Shown piece after piece: positions 1 through 9,591 of a stretch of 18,058 bases of DNA (its first letter is position 1; each line of letters starts with the position of its first letter). Below the pieces are notes generated by a model. It ran no database searches, was not told where the DNA came from, and saw only the letters and a program-made list of their open reading frames with translations. Source of the DNA: Oehlia diaphana (taxonomy: Eukaryota; Glomeromycota; Glomeromycetes; Glomerales; Glomeraceae); contig QZLH01000759.1 in NCBI GenBank assembly GCA_003833135.1, positions 38,302 through 56,359 of the forward strand. The letters are read 5' to 3'. The translations under genes were made by a program, and so were the position numbers.

Positions 1-114
1 AGATTTGTGTAATGTTAATCTTACTAAAATATTAAATTTTTATAAAAATCTTAATTTAGCTAATTCCAAAAATCAGCACATATGCAATTTATTAATATTT
101 TTATTGGATTTTAG
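1..114 (+). other. 3' part of an intron of the RS-tail gene
   Basis: This AT-rich stretch ends in a T-rich tract and TTTTAG at 109-114, a good splice acceptor. The arginine-rich reading frame opens directly after it. TACTAAA at 22-28 resembles the fungal branch-point word but lies unusually far upstream of the acceptor, so a nearer CTAAT (around 59-63) is also possible. The donor lies outside the window. Confidence 0.45.
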
Positions 115-356
115 ATCTGTTTAGACGAGAGTATCGATGGCGGCATGCTGCGCATGATCAATGTTGATATGAATATAGATTGTGAAAGGAAAGAAGGAGG
201 TCGTGATCTAGGTCTTGATCAAGAAGTAGAGGAAGTAGAGATAGAAGATGAGACAGAAGTAGAGATAAAAGACGGAATAGAAGTAAAGATAGAAGACGGG
301 ATAGAAGTAGAGATAGAAGAAGAGGTAGAAGCAGGTCCCATGCACATAGAAGATAA
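115..356 (+). pseudogene. Last exon of an arginine/serine-rich (SR/RS-tail) protein gene, interrupted by five TGA codons
   Basis: Read in the frame starting with AGA at 123, this exon encodes Arg-rich residues followed by runs of SR, RD, RS and RR dipeptides (such as RSRDKRRNRSKDRRRDRSRD). It ends in TAA at 354-356. RS tails of this kind belong to pre-mRNA splicing proteins, where phosphorylated RS dipeptides mediate protein contacts in the nucleus. Which splicing protein it is cannot be told from the tail. The frame is broken by TGA at 165-167, 183-185, 204-206, 216-218 and 249-251, and several of these sit where the RS rhythm expects Arg (CGA). TGG at 138-140 and TGT at 162-164 may be former CGG and CGT. 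The +1 frame (145-372) happens to be open and encodes an acidic E/V/I repeat; I take it as a shadow. A recoded or rarely spliced functional gene cannot be excluded. Confidence 0.6.
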
Positions 357-426
357 AGATATTAAAATTTAATTTTTATTATATTTTTAATCGTATATTT
401 TATTAGTTTAATATTAAATATTATAA

Positions 427-432
427 AATAAA
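427..432 (+). terminator. Poly(A) signal of the RS-tail gene
   Basis: AATAAA lies 71 nt after the TAA stop at 354-356, in a T/A-rich 3' flank, at the normal distance for a cleavage/polyadenylation signal of a eukaryotic gene. Confidence 0.4.
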
Positions 433-483
433 TATTTACATACAAAAAATCATATTGTCTTTATTCTTATAAATTGTTTAAAT

Positions 484-662
484 GCTGAAACTCTAATTAA
501 ATCATATAGAAAGTATTGCTGAAATGCTGAAACAGTTTCGGCAAGTTACAGCAGTTTCGCGATTTTGATAGGTTTTACAGTTTCAGCATTTCTTGATGAT
601 TTCACAAAACTAGTTTCGGCAGTTTCACGTATGCCATTCTGCTGAAACCCTCTAGTTTCAGC
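484..662. repeat. Foldback element built of GCTGAAAC / GTTTC(A/G)GC words
   Basis: The word GCTGAAA(C) occurs at 484, 518, 526 and 641. Its reverse complement GTTTCAGC or the variant GTTTCGGC occurs at 535, 580, 613 and 655, with weaker copies at 554 and 622. Any forward copy can pair with any reverse copy, so the stretch can fold in many ways. It is locally richer in G+C than the surroundings. GCTGAAACTCTA at 484-495 ends in CTCTA, the same end as the hAT-type MITE at 14153-14267. This suggests a degraded relative, but no target duplication was found. Confidence 0.5.
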
Positions 663-723
663 AAGCAATCTTAATTACCAGTTCAAGCTTTTTAAGTTAA
701 ATCTATTATTGGCTTGAGTTTTT

Positions 724-783
724 TTGAGCTAACTTATCTAGCATTAAGTTAATTTAAGTATAGCTTCAATTAGTTCAGCTCAA
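724..783. repeat. Imperfect inverted repeat with TTGAGCT(G)AACT(T/A)A arms
   Basis: Arms at 724-736 and 770-783 are reverse complements with one inserted base and one mismatch. Surrounding words (AAGCTT, TTGAGTT, CAGCTCA) between about 685 and 815 look like further degraded copies. It follows the 484-662 element by only about 60 bp and has the same word-plus-reverse-complement style. Confidence 0.3.
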
Positions 784-819
784 TTTGGAAAATTTAAGCA
801 GCTCACAAATTAATTTAGT

Positions 820-3800
820 TCATATGATACATTATATTATAGTATTAATGCTCTATAGATATCAAAAGTAATCATTAAAAAAAAATGCTTGCATAAAATT
901 TTAAACTTTATTATTATACTAACCTTTTTTGAAGAGGTAGCTGTTTTTTCTAAATAAGCATATTAAATTGAAAATTGCTATTAAATTAAATATAAAAAGA
1001 AAGTTTTTATTAAACAATTATTATGTTATAACTTCTAACTAAAAAAATTACGCATCTGTATTTTTTGACTTTGTTTTGATAATTTAGTGAAATTTTTACT
1101 ATTAATTTTACTATTAATATTTTCTTGAGAACTCTAGTATAAAGGATTTAAAATCAATAATAATATTCTTTAACTAATATATCCAATTCATTATTGCAAG
1201 TAACCTTTAGTATCAGATAAGATATCTACCAGTTTTATGGCTTAATTTCTGTCATACTAATTTTTCCATTTATAATCTCAGTAAAAAAATATTTACTCAT
1301 CTATTAAGTAACAATTGTCAATTATACACTATTCTTCTTATCACCTTATTCATCATTATCAATGATTGTTATAAGGTATTTTATGTAATTATCTTTTTTT
1401 CAGCTAAACAGTTCTAGTTACATTTATTTAAGAAAATAAAGATATATCAGAATGCAGATTGGACAATTATTTATTATAAAAATAGTGATATAAAAAAATG
1501 ATAATAGAGTAATAGACTGTTTATAAGATAATTATAACTTACACATATCCATTTAATGCAGTGATGTGACATAGTAAACAATCTAATTGATATCACATGA
1601 CTGGCCTATGCTATAATCGTGAACTTGAATTTATTACTTAAACTATTGCAGATAAAATAATATTCTATTCCATTTTCATTATTTTGTATCATTTGCCATG
1701 TAATCTATAATTTTCATATTTAATTCTATAGTTAAGCAAATACAAAATTATAATTATCAATCTCTCTAAAATTATTTTAGAATCTTAAGTATGTGAAATG
1801 CTCTAATATAGATTTGATAATTAATTCTGAATAAGAGTGGTTTTAAAAGTGATAAGCTTGAAATCAGAAACTTGAGGTTTTACTGATATTATTACAGTTT
1901 TTGATATATTTGTCAATTGGTAAAATTAAGGATTTAGGTCACATGATATTTAATTAGTTGAGTGCAATGTTTGTTAAAGATTAAACTATTTTCAAAAAAA
2001 AAAAATCAAATATCATACTAAAAATAATAATTCTTTCAAAATTTCTATTATAATATTTGCTTTTCAACCTAAAAATAATAAATATATCTTAAAAAATAAA
2101 GGAAAATATTATAGTTAGTTTATTTAGAAAAAAAAAGAAAATTCATTATAATTTAATAAAAAAAAAAATTAAAAAATAATAAATTATCTAAAAATAAATA
2201 CAAATAAATTTTAATTAAATAATTTATTAATTTATAATTTAATCTGTTACAATTTAATTAAGAAAATTTCTTAATGTACACTAGTGTTTGAAACACATAT
2301 CACGTAATTCAATAAAAAAATTTTGTAAAAAAAAATCTAATAAATAAATCTTTAAAAAAAAATGTATATTAGGTGTATTTTGATCTGTTCTGCAAGTTTA
2401 CTTAGTATGTTATAGATGGTTTTGAATGTTATTTTTGAGTTATTTAACAATTTTTTTTTTACTTTTTTTTCATTAAATTTTACATTAAATGATCAGCATA
2501 AAAATTTACTTTTTTGAAAATTATGTTCAAACACATAGTGTACAAATAGAAATCGTCTTTAATTAATTACACTTAAACTATTAATTATGATTTCTTAAAT
2601 ATTTCTATTAAATAATATATTTTTTTTTCACAAAATGTTAAAAAAACTTTCAAATAATAAAAAAGAGAGCTACTGCTTATATATGAAATAGAAAAACTAC
2701 TATATATACTTTCAAAACTATTCAGTTTATCTAACTTAAAAACTGATGGAAAAACTGATGACAGAAAGTTTGTAAAAGAATAAAATAATTTTATCGCTAT
2801 AGATAAATTAAATTCATATCACATAACCTTATAATATATATGGTTTAATTTATGAAATGTAATTTTATATTTTGAGTTGAAGTAATGTAAAATTTTGTAA
2901 AATATTCTAATTTTATTAATTCTGAAAATTGGCCTATATGATAATTGTTATAGTTCATATTCAGTTTCTTTCTATAAATTGGAATGAATCTTATCTATCA
3001 AAATGCTTAGTAAACCAGTTAATTTGGCATTTCAATCCAGATATTCAAAGGATAATATTTTATTGAACTTGATTATATAATTATTTATATAATAATTATA
3101 ATTGCAATTAATTTAAATTGGATAATTGGCATAAATCTTTATAAAAAATATTATATAATAAAGCACAAGTAAATATAATATTATAAAATCATGAAACTAT
3201 ACAGTTATCTCTTTATAATATTACTAATATTATTTAATGATTTCACTTTATTTATTTTTTATACTTTGAGAATCTAACAACTATATAATATATTTGAAAA
3301 TCTTTTCTATCTTAACCTGTAAATTCTTATCTTTATATCTGATTCTATTATTCTAATAGCTTAAATATTAGCTTTTTCTTACTATTAGCCTGCACTAATT
3401 TATATTTAATTAAAAAAATGTTACTTGAGTTTTTTTAAAATTTTTAGACTAGAATTTTATTTAATTAAACTTAAAATTTATATTATCATTTATTATAATC
3501 TAATTTTTAATAAAAGAATGCAGAATTTGTAGTACTTACAAAAAATAATTTATAATAAATATAAATATATATAGTAAAAAAGGTATTAAATAAAAAATTC
3601 ATAATTGCAAACTAAAAGTTATAGTTTGCACTTATTTAAGTGTAAAATAAAAAGTTTATTATTATAAATTAGAAGTTGTAGTTTTTACTTTAAATGAATT
3701 AAAAATTTATACTATAAATTAGCTAAAAATCATGGCTTTTTTATAACTTATTTAAATTATTATTTTATGTTAGTAAAATATATAAATTATTAATTAGATG

Positions 3801-6800
3801 TCTGAAGTTCTATTATTAGTACTTTTTTACATTTTTTTATTTAAATTATTGGTATAATAAAATTTTGTATATTTTATTTGTAAAAATTTATAAGTATTAA
3901 AAGATGAATAATATATTAATAATATATATATTATATATAAATTAATTCTTTTCCTTACTTTATTACTTACATTTTTATTACTTATTGTAAATTTTACTTA
4001 AATATTAAAATACTTATATAATAAAATAAATAATAAATTTATATATTTATTGATAAAGTATTATAAAATTCATAAAGGTAATAGTAAAAAAGCAAAAAAA
4101 GACAAATTAAAAGTTTAATACAAATTTTTTTGATAATAATTATAACAAAAAATTTCCAATTTTAATTTAAATATATTATATAGATATATTTTTACTTGCA
4201 TTAATAATATGCTATATTTTTTAATAAATTACGTTTTTTTATATCTTTTATATTATTTATTTTAGTTTTATTTTATTAAATAATTTGATTTTATATAAAT
4301 AAATTTAGATATAAGAAAAATCTTATAAAAAGAATTATTATAAATGTTTTTCTTAAAATTTTAAAAAGAACTAATAATAAATTTATATTATTAAAAATAG
4401 ATAAGAGTTTAAATTTCAATTCATTAGTATTTATTCTAAATAGAAAAAAATTATTTTTATGCAGATATGTAAAATGCATTTTCTTTTTTTGGTAATTTTC
4501 TCTTAATAAATATGTCAATCATTTCTTATTATAGGGTTCATTATATCAAAAGCTGATTGTAATCTTTATTAATATAGTTTTTATTATTAATTTTATATTT
4601 TTTATTATTAAACTTAAAAAATTATTTTAAATTAATAATATAAAAAGTATTACTATAAAAATTAAACTAATTAAAACTAAAAATTTAATACAATAATAAT
4701 ATTAAAAAATATTGAAATTTTAAATCTAATAATTTTTATTCCTTAAACAATAAGATTTTGCAAACAAATTTGCCTGCAATTTTACCAAAAATTCAGTTCT
4801 TATTTAATTTTATGAAAAATAAAGTTGTTCTAATAAAATTTTTTTTTGCAAAAAACTTAAATTATAATTATGTAACAATAATTATTATTTGTTAATTTAA
4901 TATTATAAGATTGTAGATTTATTATTGGTCAAAGTTGTATATTTGTATTTTTTAAATGACAAAAAATTTTGAAAAATTTTGCATTCAACTTTGATAATCT
5001 TATTAGAATTTGATTATAATTATAGTAAAACTTAATAAAATATGTAGATTTTACTATAGAGAACAACTTTTATTATTGTAAATTTTAATATTTAGAAGTA
5101 GTAATTTGACTTTACATAAAATCCTAAAAAAAAAATTTTTTTGTGAACTTTAAAAAAATGTATAAAGTTAAATTTTATTATTTCTATTTTGTTTATTAGG
5201 GTTTGAGATTTTATAATAAAAATAAATAAGTATATTAAAATAGGATCCTGCTTACTTATAATAAAAGTCATCATAGAAAATTGGCTCTTTACTAATAATT
5301 TTTATTTTACTTTTTTCTTAATTCTATTAATTAATTAGCTAAAAAGGAAAAAAATCATAACAATATAATATAAAATTTTCTTTTATAATAGGATCTGCAA
5401 AGAATTTTATATATAATTTTTACTTTAAGCCTAAAGGTAACCTATCTTATAAGTAAGTGGAATTCAATTAAAATGCTTTGTAATGAAGCAAAATACTATA
5501 GTAAAAGAAATTAATTTATTATATAAAAATTCTGATATTATTTTTTAAAATTAATTTGTATTTAATTTGGTGATTAACTTATACAATTGATGCTAAGAAT
5601 GTAGATCAATAATATCACAAAATTATAGGATAATTCAAATCATATTGATAAAGTTATATTTAGATATAATTTATTTTAAAAATTGCAGGTAAATTTGCTT
5701 GCATTACTATTTACTAAAGAATAATTATTATAATTTTTTTTAATAAGAATAAATTTAACTTTAAAATTTTACTAAATTTTATAATACTTTATTAGTATAA
5801 TGAATGGTTTATGAATTAATTATATTAGAATAGTTTTATAATTTTATATTTTATGTATTTTGTATATATTATATAAATTGTTTTAATAAACTTATAAATA
5901 TGCTGTAATAAAAAAAAAATTTTTATATTATAATAAAATTATATTAAATTATTTTAAATTTAACATTTTTTTATTTCAAAATTTAAAAAAAAGAGAGAAA
6001 TAATTTAAATAAATATAAAATATAAGTTTTATTAAAAAGTTTTTTACTTCAAATTGCTGAAAGTGATTATTATTATTAGCCAGAATTATCAATTTTTACT
6101 AGTACTATATTTTTTTAATCCTGGTTGATTACTATAATTTCAGTTACTAGTAATCATTACTTTTGGTAATATTTAGAAAAATTCTATTAAAAATTTCAGA
6201 AATTTTTGAAATATTTAGTACTATTTAATTTTAGAAAAGAGAAGAAATACTTTAAATGTATATAAATTAATGAACATATATATTTAAATTACTATACCTT
6301 TGAAATTTTTAAAAATAAAGAAAAGGAAAAAATATTAAACTAAAAATTAAATATTTATATATAAATTTACCTTATTTTTATTACAATTCTATTGGTTAAT
6401 TAGTTTAATTTTAAAATATTTTTATATAAGATTTTATTTTACATTTACTATAACTTTTATTAAAAATACTAAATAAATTCAAATGAAATCTTTTCTTGGA
6501 CTATTGCAATTATTTAATAAATTAACTAATTTAAATATATACTTATATTTAGTATTAAATTATTATACTTACTATAATATATTTTTTCTTTTTTTTTTTA
6601 ATAATTAATAAATCTTATTTTTAAGCAAAAGATTTGATATTAAAAAGTATTAAAGTGGTCATTATATTTTTTATATTTTTAATTTTGTTAATATAATATA
6701 TACTATAAATTGAATAAAATTTTCTTATCTTTAGACATATAATTTTAATAAAAACTTCAACTGAAATTTGCTAAAAATTTATTAAAATTAATAGATAGAA

Positions 6801-7290
6801 TTATTTTGTCTATTTATTTGAAATTTTTTTTTAACTAATGTATATTTGAATATGAAACTTCAATGAGCAAATACCTTATTCTTTGTGAATATTTCACTTC
6901 TTTAGTGGTATAATATAAATTATTAGGAAGTTAAAACTTGGAAGTATATTTGAAAGTTGAAATTCCAAATCTTTCAATTTTTAAATAAGCAATTAAAAAA
7001 TAATTTTTACAAACTATATGTAATAAATCATTAAATAAATATCATAACTAAAGAATTACCAGTAGTGACAATTGCTATTAAATTTATAATATAATATAAT
7101 GCAAAAAAAAGCATTAAAATAGATAGTTGATGAATAGTTTATAATAGATAATATAATGCAAAAAATGAATCTGTATTTTAATTTCGGAGGGTGATTAATA
7201 TTGGAAAAATATGGTACTCTTAATGACTCATTAACTGTATATTTACAGTCATCCTTAACACATATATAACTTTGATAACTCCGCTATCAA
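820..7290. other. AT-rich gene desert
   Basis: About 6.5 kb of extremely AT-rich DNA with dense stop codons in all frames. The longest open frames (for example 4291-4518 and 5092-5274 on the minus strand) encode only F/I/L/N/K/Y-rich low-complexity peptides with no family features, so I do not call genes. It contains homopolymer A and T runs, an alternating AT palindromic tract near 3907-3942, and a MITE at 2279-2540. No tRNA, rRNA or transposase remnant was recognised in the rest. Confidence 0.6.
2279..2540. mobile_element. Tc1/mariner-type MITE, 262 bp, with TA target duplication
   Basis: The left end CACTAGTGTTTGAA (2279-2292) and the right end TTCAAACACATAGTG (2526-2540) are reverse complements except for one base missing on the left. 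Both ends are flanked by TA (2277-2278 and 2541-2542), the target site of Tc1/mariner elements, and CACT is an acceptable start for their inverted repeats. The interior is AT-rich and has no coding capacity, so the copy is non-autonomous. The match continues outward as TGTACACTA on both sides, so the true ends could be slightly further out. Confidence 0.6.
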
Positions 7291-7298
7291 AATCAAAT

Positions 7299-7333
7299 AC
7301 ACGTGATATTTTGAAACACGAAATATCACGTGT
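7299..7333. promoter_or_regulatory. Perfect 13-bp inverted repeat holding two CACGTG E-boxes, upstream of the first BTB gene
   Basis: ACACGTGATATTT (7299-7311) and AAATATCACGTGT (7321-7333) are exact reverse complements separated by 9 nt. Each arm contains CACGTG (7300-7305 and 7327-7332), the palindromic core bound by bHLH factors of the Cbf1/Pho4/USF type. The repeat lies about 160-190 nt before the ATG and ends 36 nt before the TATA box, a plausible upstream activating site. It could instead be the relic of a small foldback element. Confidence 0.5.
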
Positions 7334-7341
7334 TTTCTCGA

Positions 7342-7376
7342 TACGTCATGAGTGATGATAAATACTGATATATAAA
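7342..7376 (+). promoter_or_regulatory. Core promoter of the first BTB gene: TACGTCA and TATA box
   Basis: TACGTCA at 7342-7348 resembles a CRE/ATF half site, and TATATAAA at 7369-7376 is a strong TATA box. The ATG at 7491 is 122 nt from the start of the TATA box, leaving room for a 5' leader of about 80-90 nt. Confidence 0.45.
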
Positions 7377-7490
7377 CAACTTATAAAGTCAACGTTTTTT
7401 AATTAACAAGAAAACTTACTCAAGTCTTTTTAAAAAACAAAATAATTAAAACTTACTAAAAGGATATCTTTTCCTAAAATACTACGAACA

Positions 7491-8360
7491 ATGATAAATC
7501 AAAAAAGTTCATTACATTATTATTCGGATGGGGATATCTTGATAACAGTTAAAGGAATTACGTTTTGCTTGCATAAAAATATTTTATCGCTGTGTTCAAA
7601 AGTATTTCAAGATATGTTCAAATGTGCGAAAGCAATAACAACGTCCAAAGAAGAAAGTTCAACAGAAAGAAAAATACCAGAAATATCATTAGATGATGAA
7701 TCCTCAGTAAAATTTCAAGAAGTTTTATCATATATTTATCCAGGAAATTATCAACCAATAACATGGCAAAACGTAGAGGGATTTCTTAAATTATCAGATA
7801 AATACATGATGGATTCAGTTATGGAAGCATCAAAAGTATTTTTACAACAATACTTCAGAGAAAATCCTTTATTAACTTTAGTATTATCAGAACAGTATGA
7901 ATTCAAAGATTTATACAAAGAATCTTCTAAATTAGTATTAGACCAATTACCTGCATATCAAAGATTATCGGGGTTCAAATATCTTTCAAGTGATTCTCGT
8001 GCTGCTTTATTTGAAAAACATATGGAATATACGAATTCTTTGGGTAGAATTGATGCTGAAACTTTTGTACCAAGATTTAATCATATTAATAATCATGTAA
8101 CAAGGCATCTAAAGGATTTTAAACTAAAGTTAAGCCAAGTTATTAGACATTTACAAGTCTTGCCTAATCCACCTCCTTCTATTACTTATAAATTACTTTC
8201 TAGTTTGATAAAAGAGAATAATTGTGGATATATTAATATTCAGTTTCATTTACCGCAAAAGTTTAAGATGTTTTTTGAAAATTTTGAACCATTGGATTGT
8301 GATAATATTAAAGACGAACCTGATTATTATATTTTTATTGAATTAGACGGCAGACGGTAA
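7491..8360 (+). CDS. BTB/POZ-domain protein, 289 aa (paralogue 1)
   Basis: This is an intact, intronless gene. Residues 13-120 form a BTB/POZ fold: DGD at 13-15, then beta strands, FCLHKNILSLCSKVFQDMF at 25-43 with the typical HK (28-29) before the helix, and LSYIYPG at 79-85 for the later helices. Residues about 121-160 (FRENPLLTLVLSEQYEFKDL, then YKESSKLVLD) look like the start of a BACK-like helical region. Residues 223-289 form a second conserved block beginning with Pro-rich VLPNPPP and containing LPQKFKMFFENFEPLDC and a YIFIEL end. It has no kelch, MATH or TLDc domain that I can recognise. BTB proteins dimerise, and many act as substrate adaptors of Cullin-3 ubiquitin ligases; that role here is inference. 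The ATG follows a purine-rich context and is the first one after the TATA box. Stop TAA. A close paralogue lies 1.2 kb downstream in the same orientation, so the pair arose by tandem duplication. Confidence 0.88.
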   Translation: MINQKSSLHYYSDGDILITVKGITFCLHKNILSLCSKVFQDMFKCAKAITTSKEESSTERKIPEISLDDESSVKFQEVLSYIYPGNYQPITWQNVEGFLKLSDKYMMDSVMEASKVFLQQYFRENPLLTLVLSEQYEFKDLYKESSKLVLDQLPAYQRLSGFKYLSSDSRAALFEKHMEYTNSLGRIDAETFVPRFNHINNHVTRHLKDFKLKLSQVIRHLQVLPNPPPSITYKLLSSLIKENNCGYINIQFHLPQKFKMFFENFEPLDCDNIKDEPDYYIFIELDGRR

Positions 8361-8394
8361 ATGCCGCACTTCTATTAAAATAATTAATAATAAT

Positions 8395-8400
8395 AATAAA
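8395..8400 (+). terminator. Poly(A) signal of the first BTB gene
   Basis: AATAAA occurs 35 nt after the stop codon, at the end of a TAATAATAATAATAAA run. Confidence 0.4.
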
Positions 8401-8420
8401 TAGTAGTTATTGATTGGACG

Positions 8421-8439
8421 GTCACCTCATAGAGGTGAC
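8421..8439. other. Perfect 8-bp stem, 3-nt loop hairpin after the first BTB gene
   Basis: GTCACCTC (8421-8428), ATA, then GAGGTGAC (8432-8439) forms an exact hairpin, G+C-rich against an AT background and 61 nt past the stop codon. It follows the poly(A) signal by about 20 nt, so it could affect 3'-end formation, but a random or foldback-element origin is possible. Confidence 0.45.
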
Positions 8440-9398
8440 ACGGTATTTTATCCACTATTAATAATATTAAAATGTTGTAATTAGATTGTTTACATATTAA
8501 CAATAATACATGATTGTATATATAAATATCAATTTATTAAAATTAGCAATAATAGAAACAATTAAATTGCCAAATTCCAAGTTAATGATTATAATAAACT
8601 GAGATGCACGTTTATATCAGATTGGTTAATTCTGATTGGTTAATTTTGATCCATTGTTTGAATTATTTTGATCATAATACGTTATTGATCCCAACTATTT
8701 TGGCGTTTCATTGAGATAAAGAACACAATGAACATTTTCCATGACATGAAACTCAATGAAACAAATACCTTTTTTAACATTTGCTACGAATTATGATTAT
8801 GAAATTCTTTTTTACCAGAAAAATAATAACGATAAAAAAGGAAGAATGTGCTAAAAATAGTTATAATTTGCTAAAAATAGACTGGACATTAAAAAATTAT
8901 CGCAGTAGCGCAGCTTTTATTTTATTTTTTTTTATCATCAATTTAAACTTTAAAGAAATTAAGAGTTAAAATTTTAACTTAAAGTGGTTATATTATTTTT
9001 AATACTTTGAAAAACTTTGATATGAACAATGTTTAATTTCACCCTATTTTTAGTAAACTATATTTAGAGATTAGATCATACATCGGGAGTATAATTCCGT
9101 TCCGGAAAATTTTTTCGGTCCACTTCATTCAGGATGACGGACATAATAAATTCCTCTAGGCAAAGATTTCAATAATTTATATTTTACCAATCAGAATAAA
9201 AATATTTAAATTAGGAAATTATACGTTTATTAAATATTTTGTTTAGTATATATATCGAGTCAATTATATCGAATAACGGCAATTAATTAGTACCGACTTT
9301 AGGAATTGTCTTCTCAATATAATGATGTAAATCTTGACGATCAGTTATATCATTCCGAACTAGATTAATTTGGCCAAAATCATAAATGCAATCCCTTG
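8440..9398. other. Spacer between the two BTB genes, no gene
   Basis: There is no supportable coding region. An open frame at 8781-8969 encodes a K/I/F-rich low-complexity peptide. Structure seen: two adjacent copies of GATTGGTTAATT at 8620-8645 (each an inverted CCAAT word), an inverted repeat at 8705-8762, and a G+C-richer patch at 9083-9133 containing TTCCGGAA and several CGG/CCG words. That patch looks like another degraded short element, but its ends cannot be fixed. Confidence 0.5.
8705..8762. repeat. Perfect 11-bp inverted repeat GTTTCATTGAG / CTCAATGAAAC
   Basis: Arms at 8705-8715 and 8752-8762 are exact reverse complements with 36 nt between them. No TA or longer target duplication was found at the borders. 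The right arm overlaps a 26-nt segment similar to 6852-6877. Confidence 0.4.
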
Positions 9399-9449
9399 TA
9401 CACAACCAATAATATTACAAAAAGTATTATTTTCACATTTATTTGTGTA
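9399..9449. promoter_or_regulatory. Nested inverted repeat upstream of the second BTB gene
   Basis: Outer arms TACACAA (9399-9405) and TTGTGTA (9443-9449) enclose inner arms AATAATA (9408-9414) and TATTATT (9425-9431). The structure ends 35 nt before the TATA box, almost the same spacing as the E-box inverted repeat before the paralogue. The arms are AT-rich and short, so chance is a real alternative. Confidence 0.25.
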
Positions 9450-9483
9450 TTGTTCCAAATCTAGGAAATAAAAGGAAAATTGG

Positions 9484-9493
9484 TATATAAATA
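9484..9493 (+). promoter_or_regulatory. TATA box of the second BTB gene
   Basis: TATATAAATA starts 108 nt before the ATG at 9592, close to the 122 nt seen for the paralogue. In such AT-rich DNA a TATA-like word alone is weak evidence; the conserved spacing between paralogues strengthens it. Confidence 0.4.
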
Positions 9494-9591
9494 ACTTTAA
9501 AATTCCTTTTTCTTAACAAAAATAAAACTTTCTTTTTTTATATACATATAAATATATAAAATATAGATATTTATATATTATCTTCGATATT

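Noticed and set aside
145..372. Open frame for a 75-residue acidic E/V/I/D repeat protein
   Set aside because: It is the +1 shadow of an RS-repeat tail; GAA/GTA/GAT codons arise automatically from AGA-AGT-AGA-GAT repeats. It has no start context and lies behind a splice acceptor.
484..662. CRISPR-like array of short repeats
   Set aside because: Copies occur in both orientations with irregular spacing and no constant spacer length, in a eukaryotic context.
4291..5274. Minus-strand open frames in the gene desert
   Set aside because: Low-complexity I/F/L/N/K peptides expected by chance in this base composition.
8620..8645. Paired inverted CCAAT words as a promoter
   Set aside because: No gene starts nearby in either direction; the same word appears at 6390 in the desert, so it is probably compositional or a repeat.
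8781..8969. 62-residue + strand open frame between the BTB genes
   Set aside because: K/I/F-rich composition without family features; no promoter or splice context.
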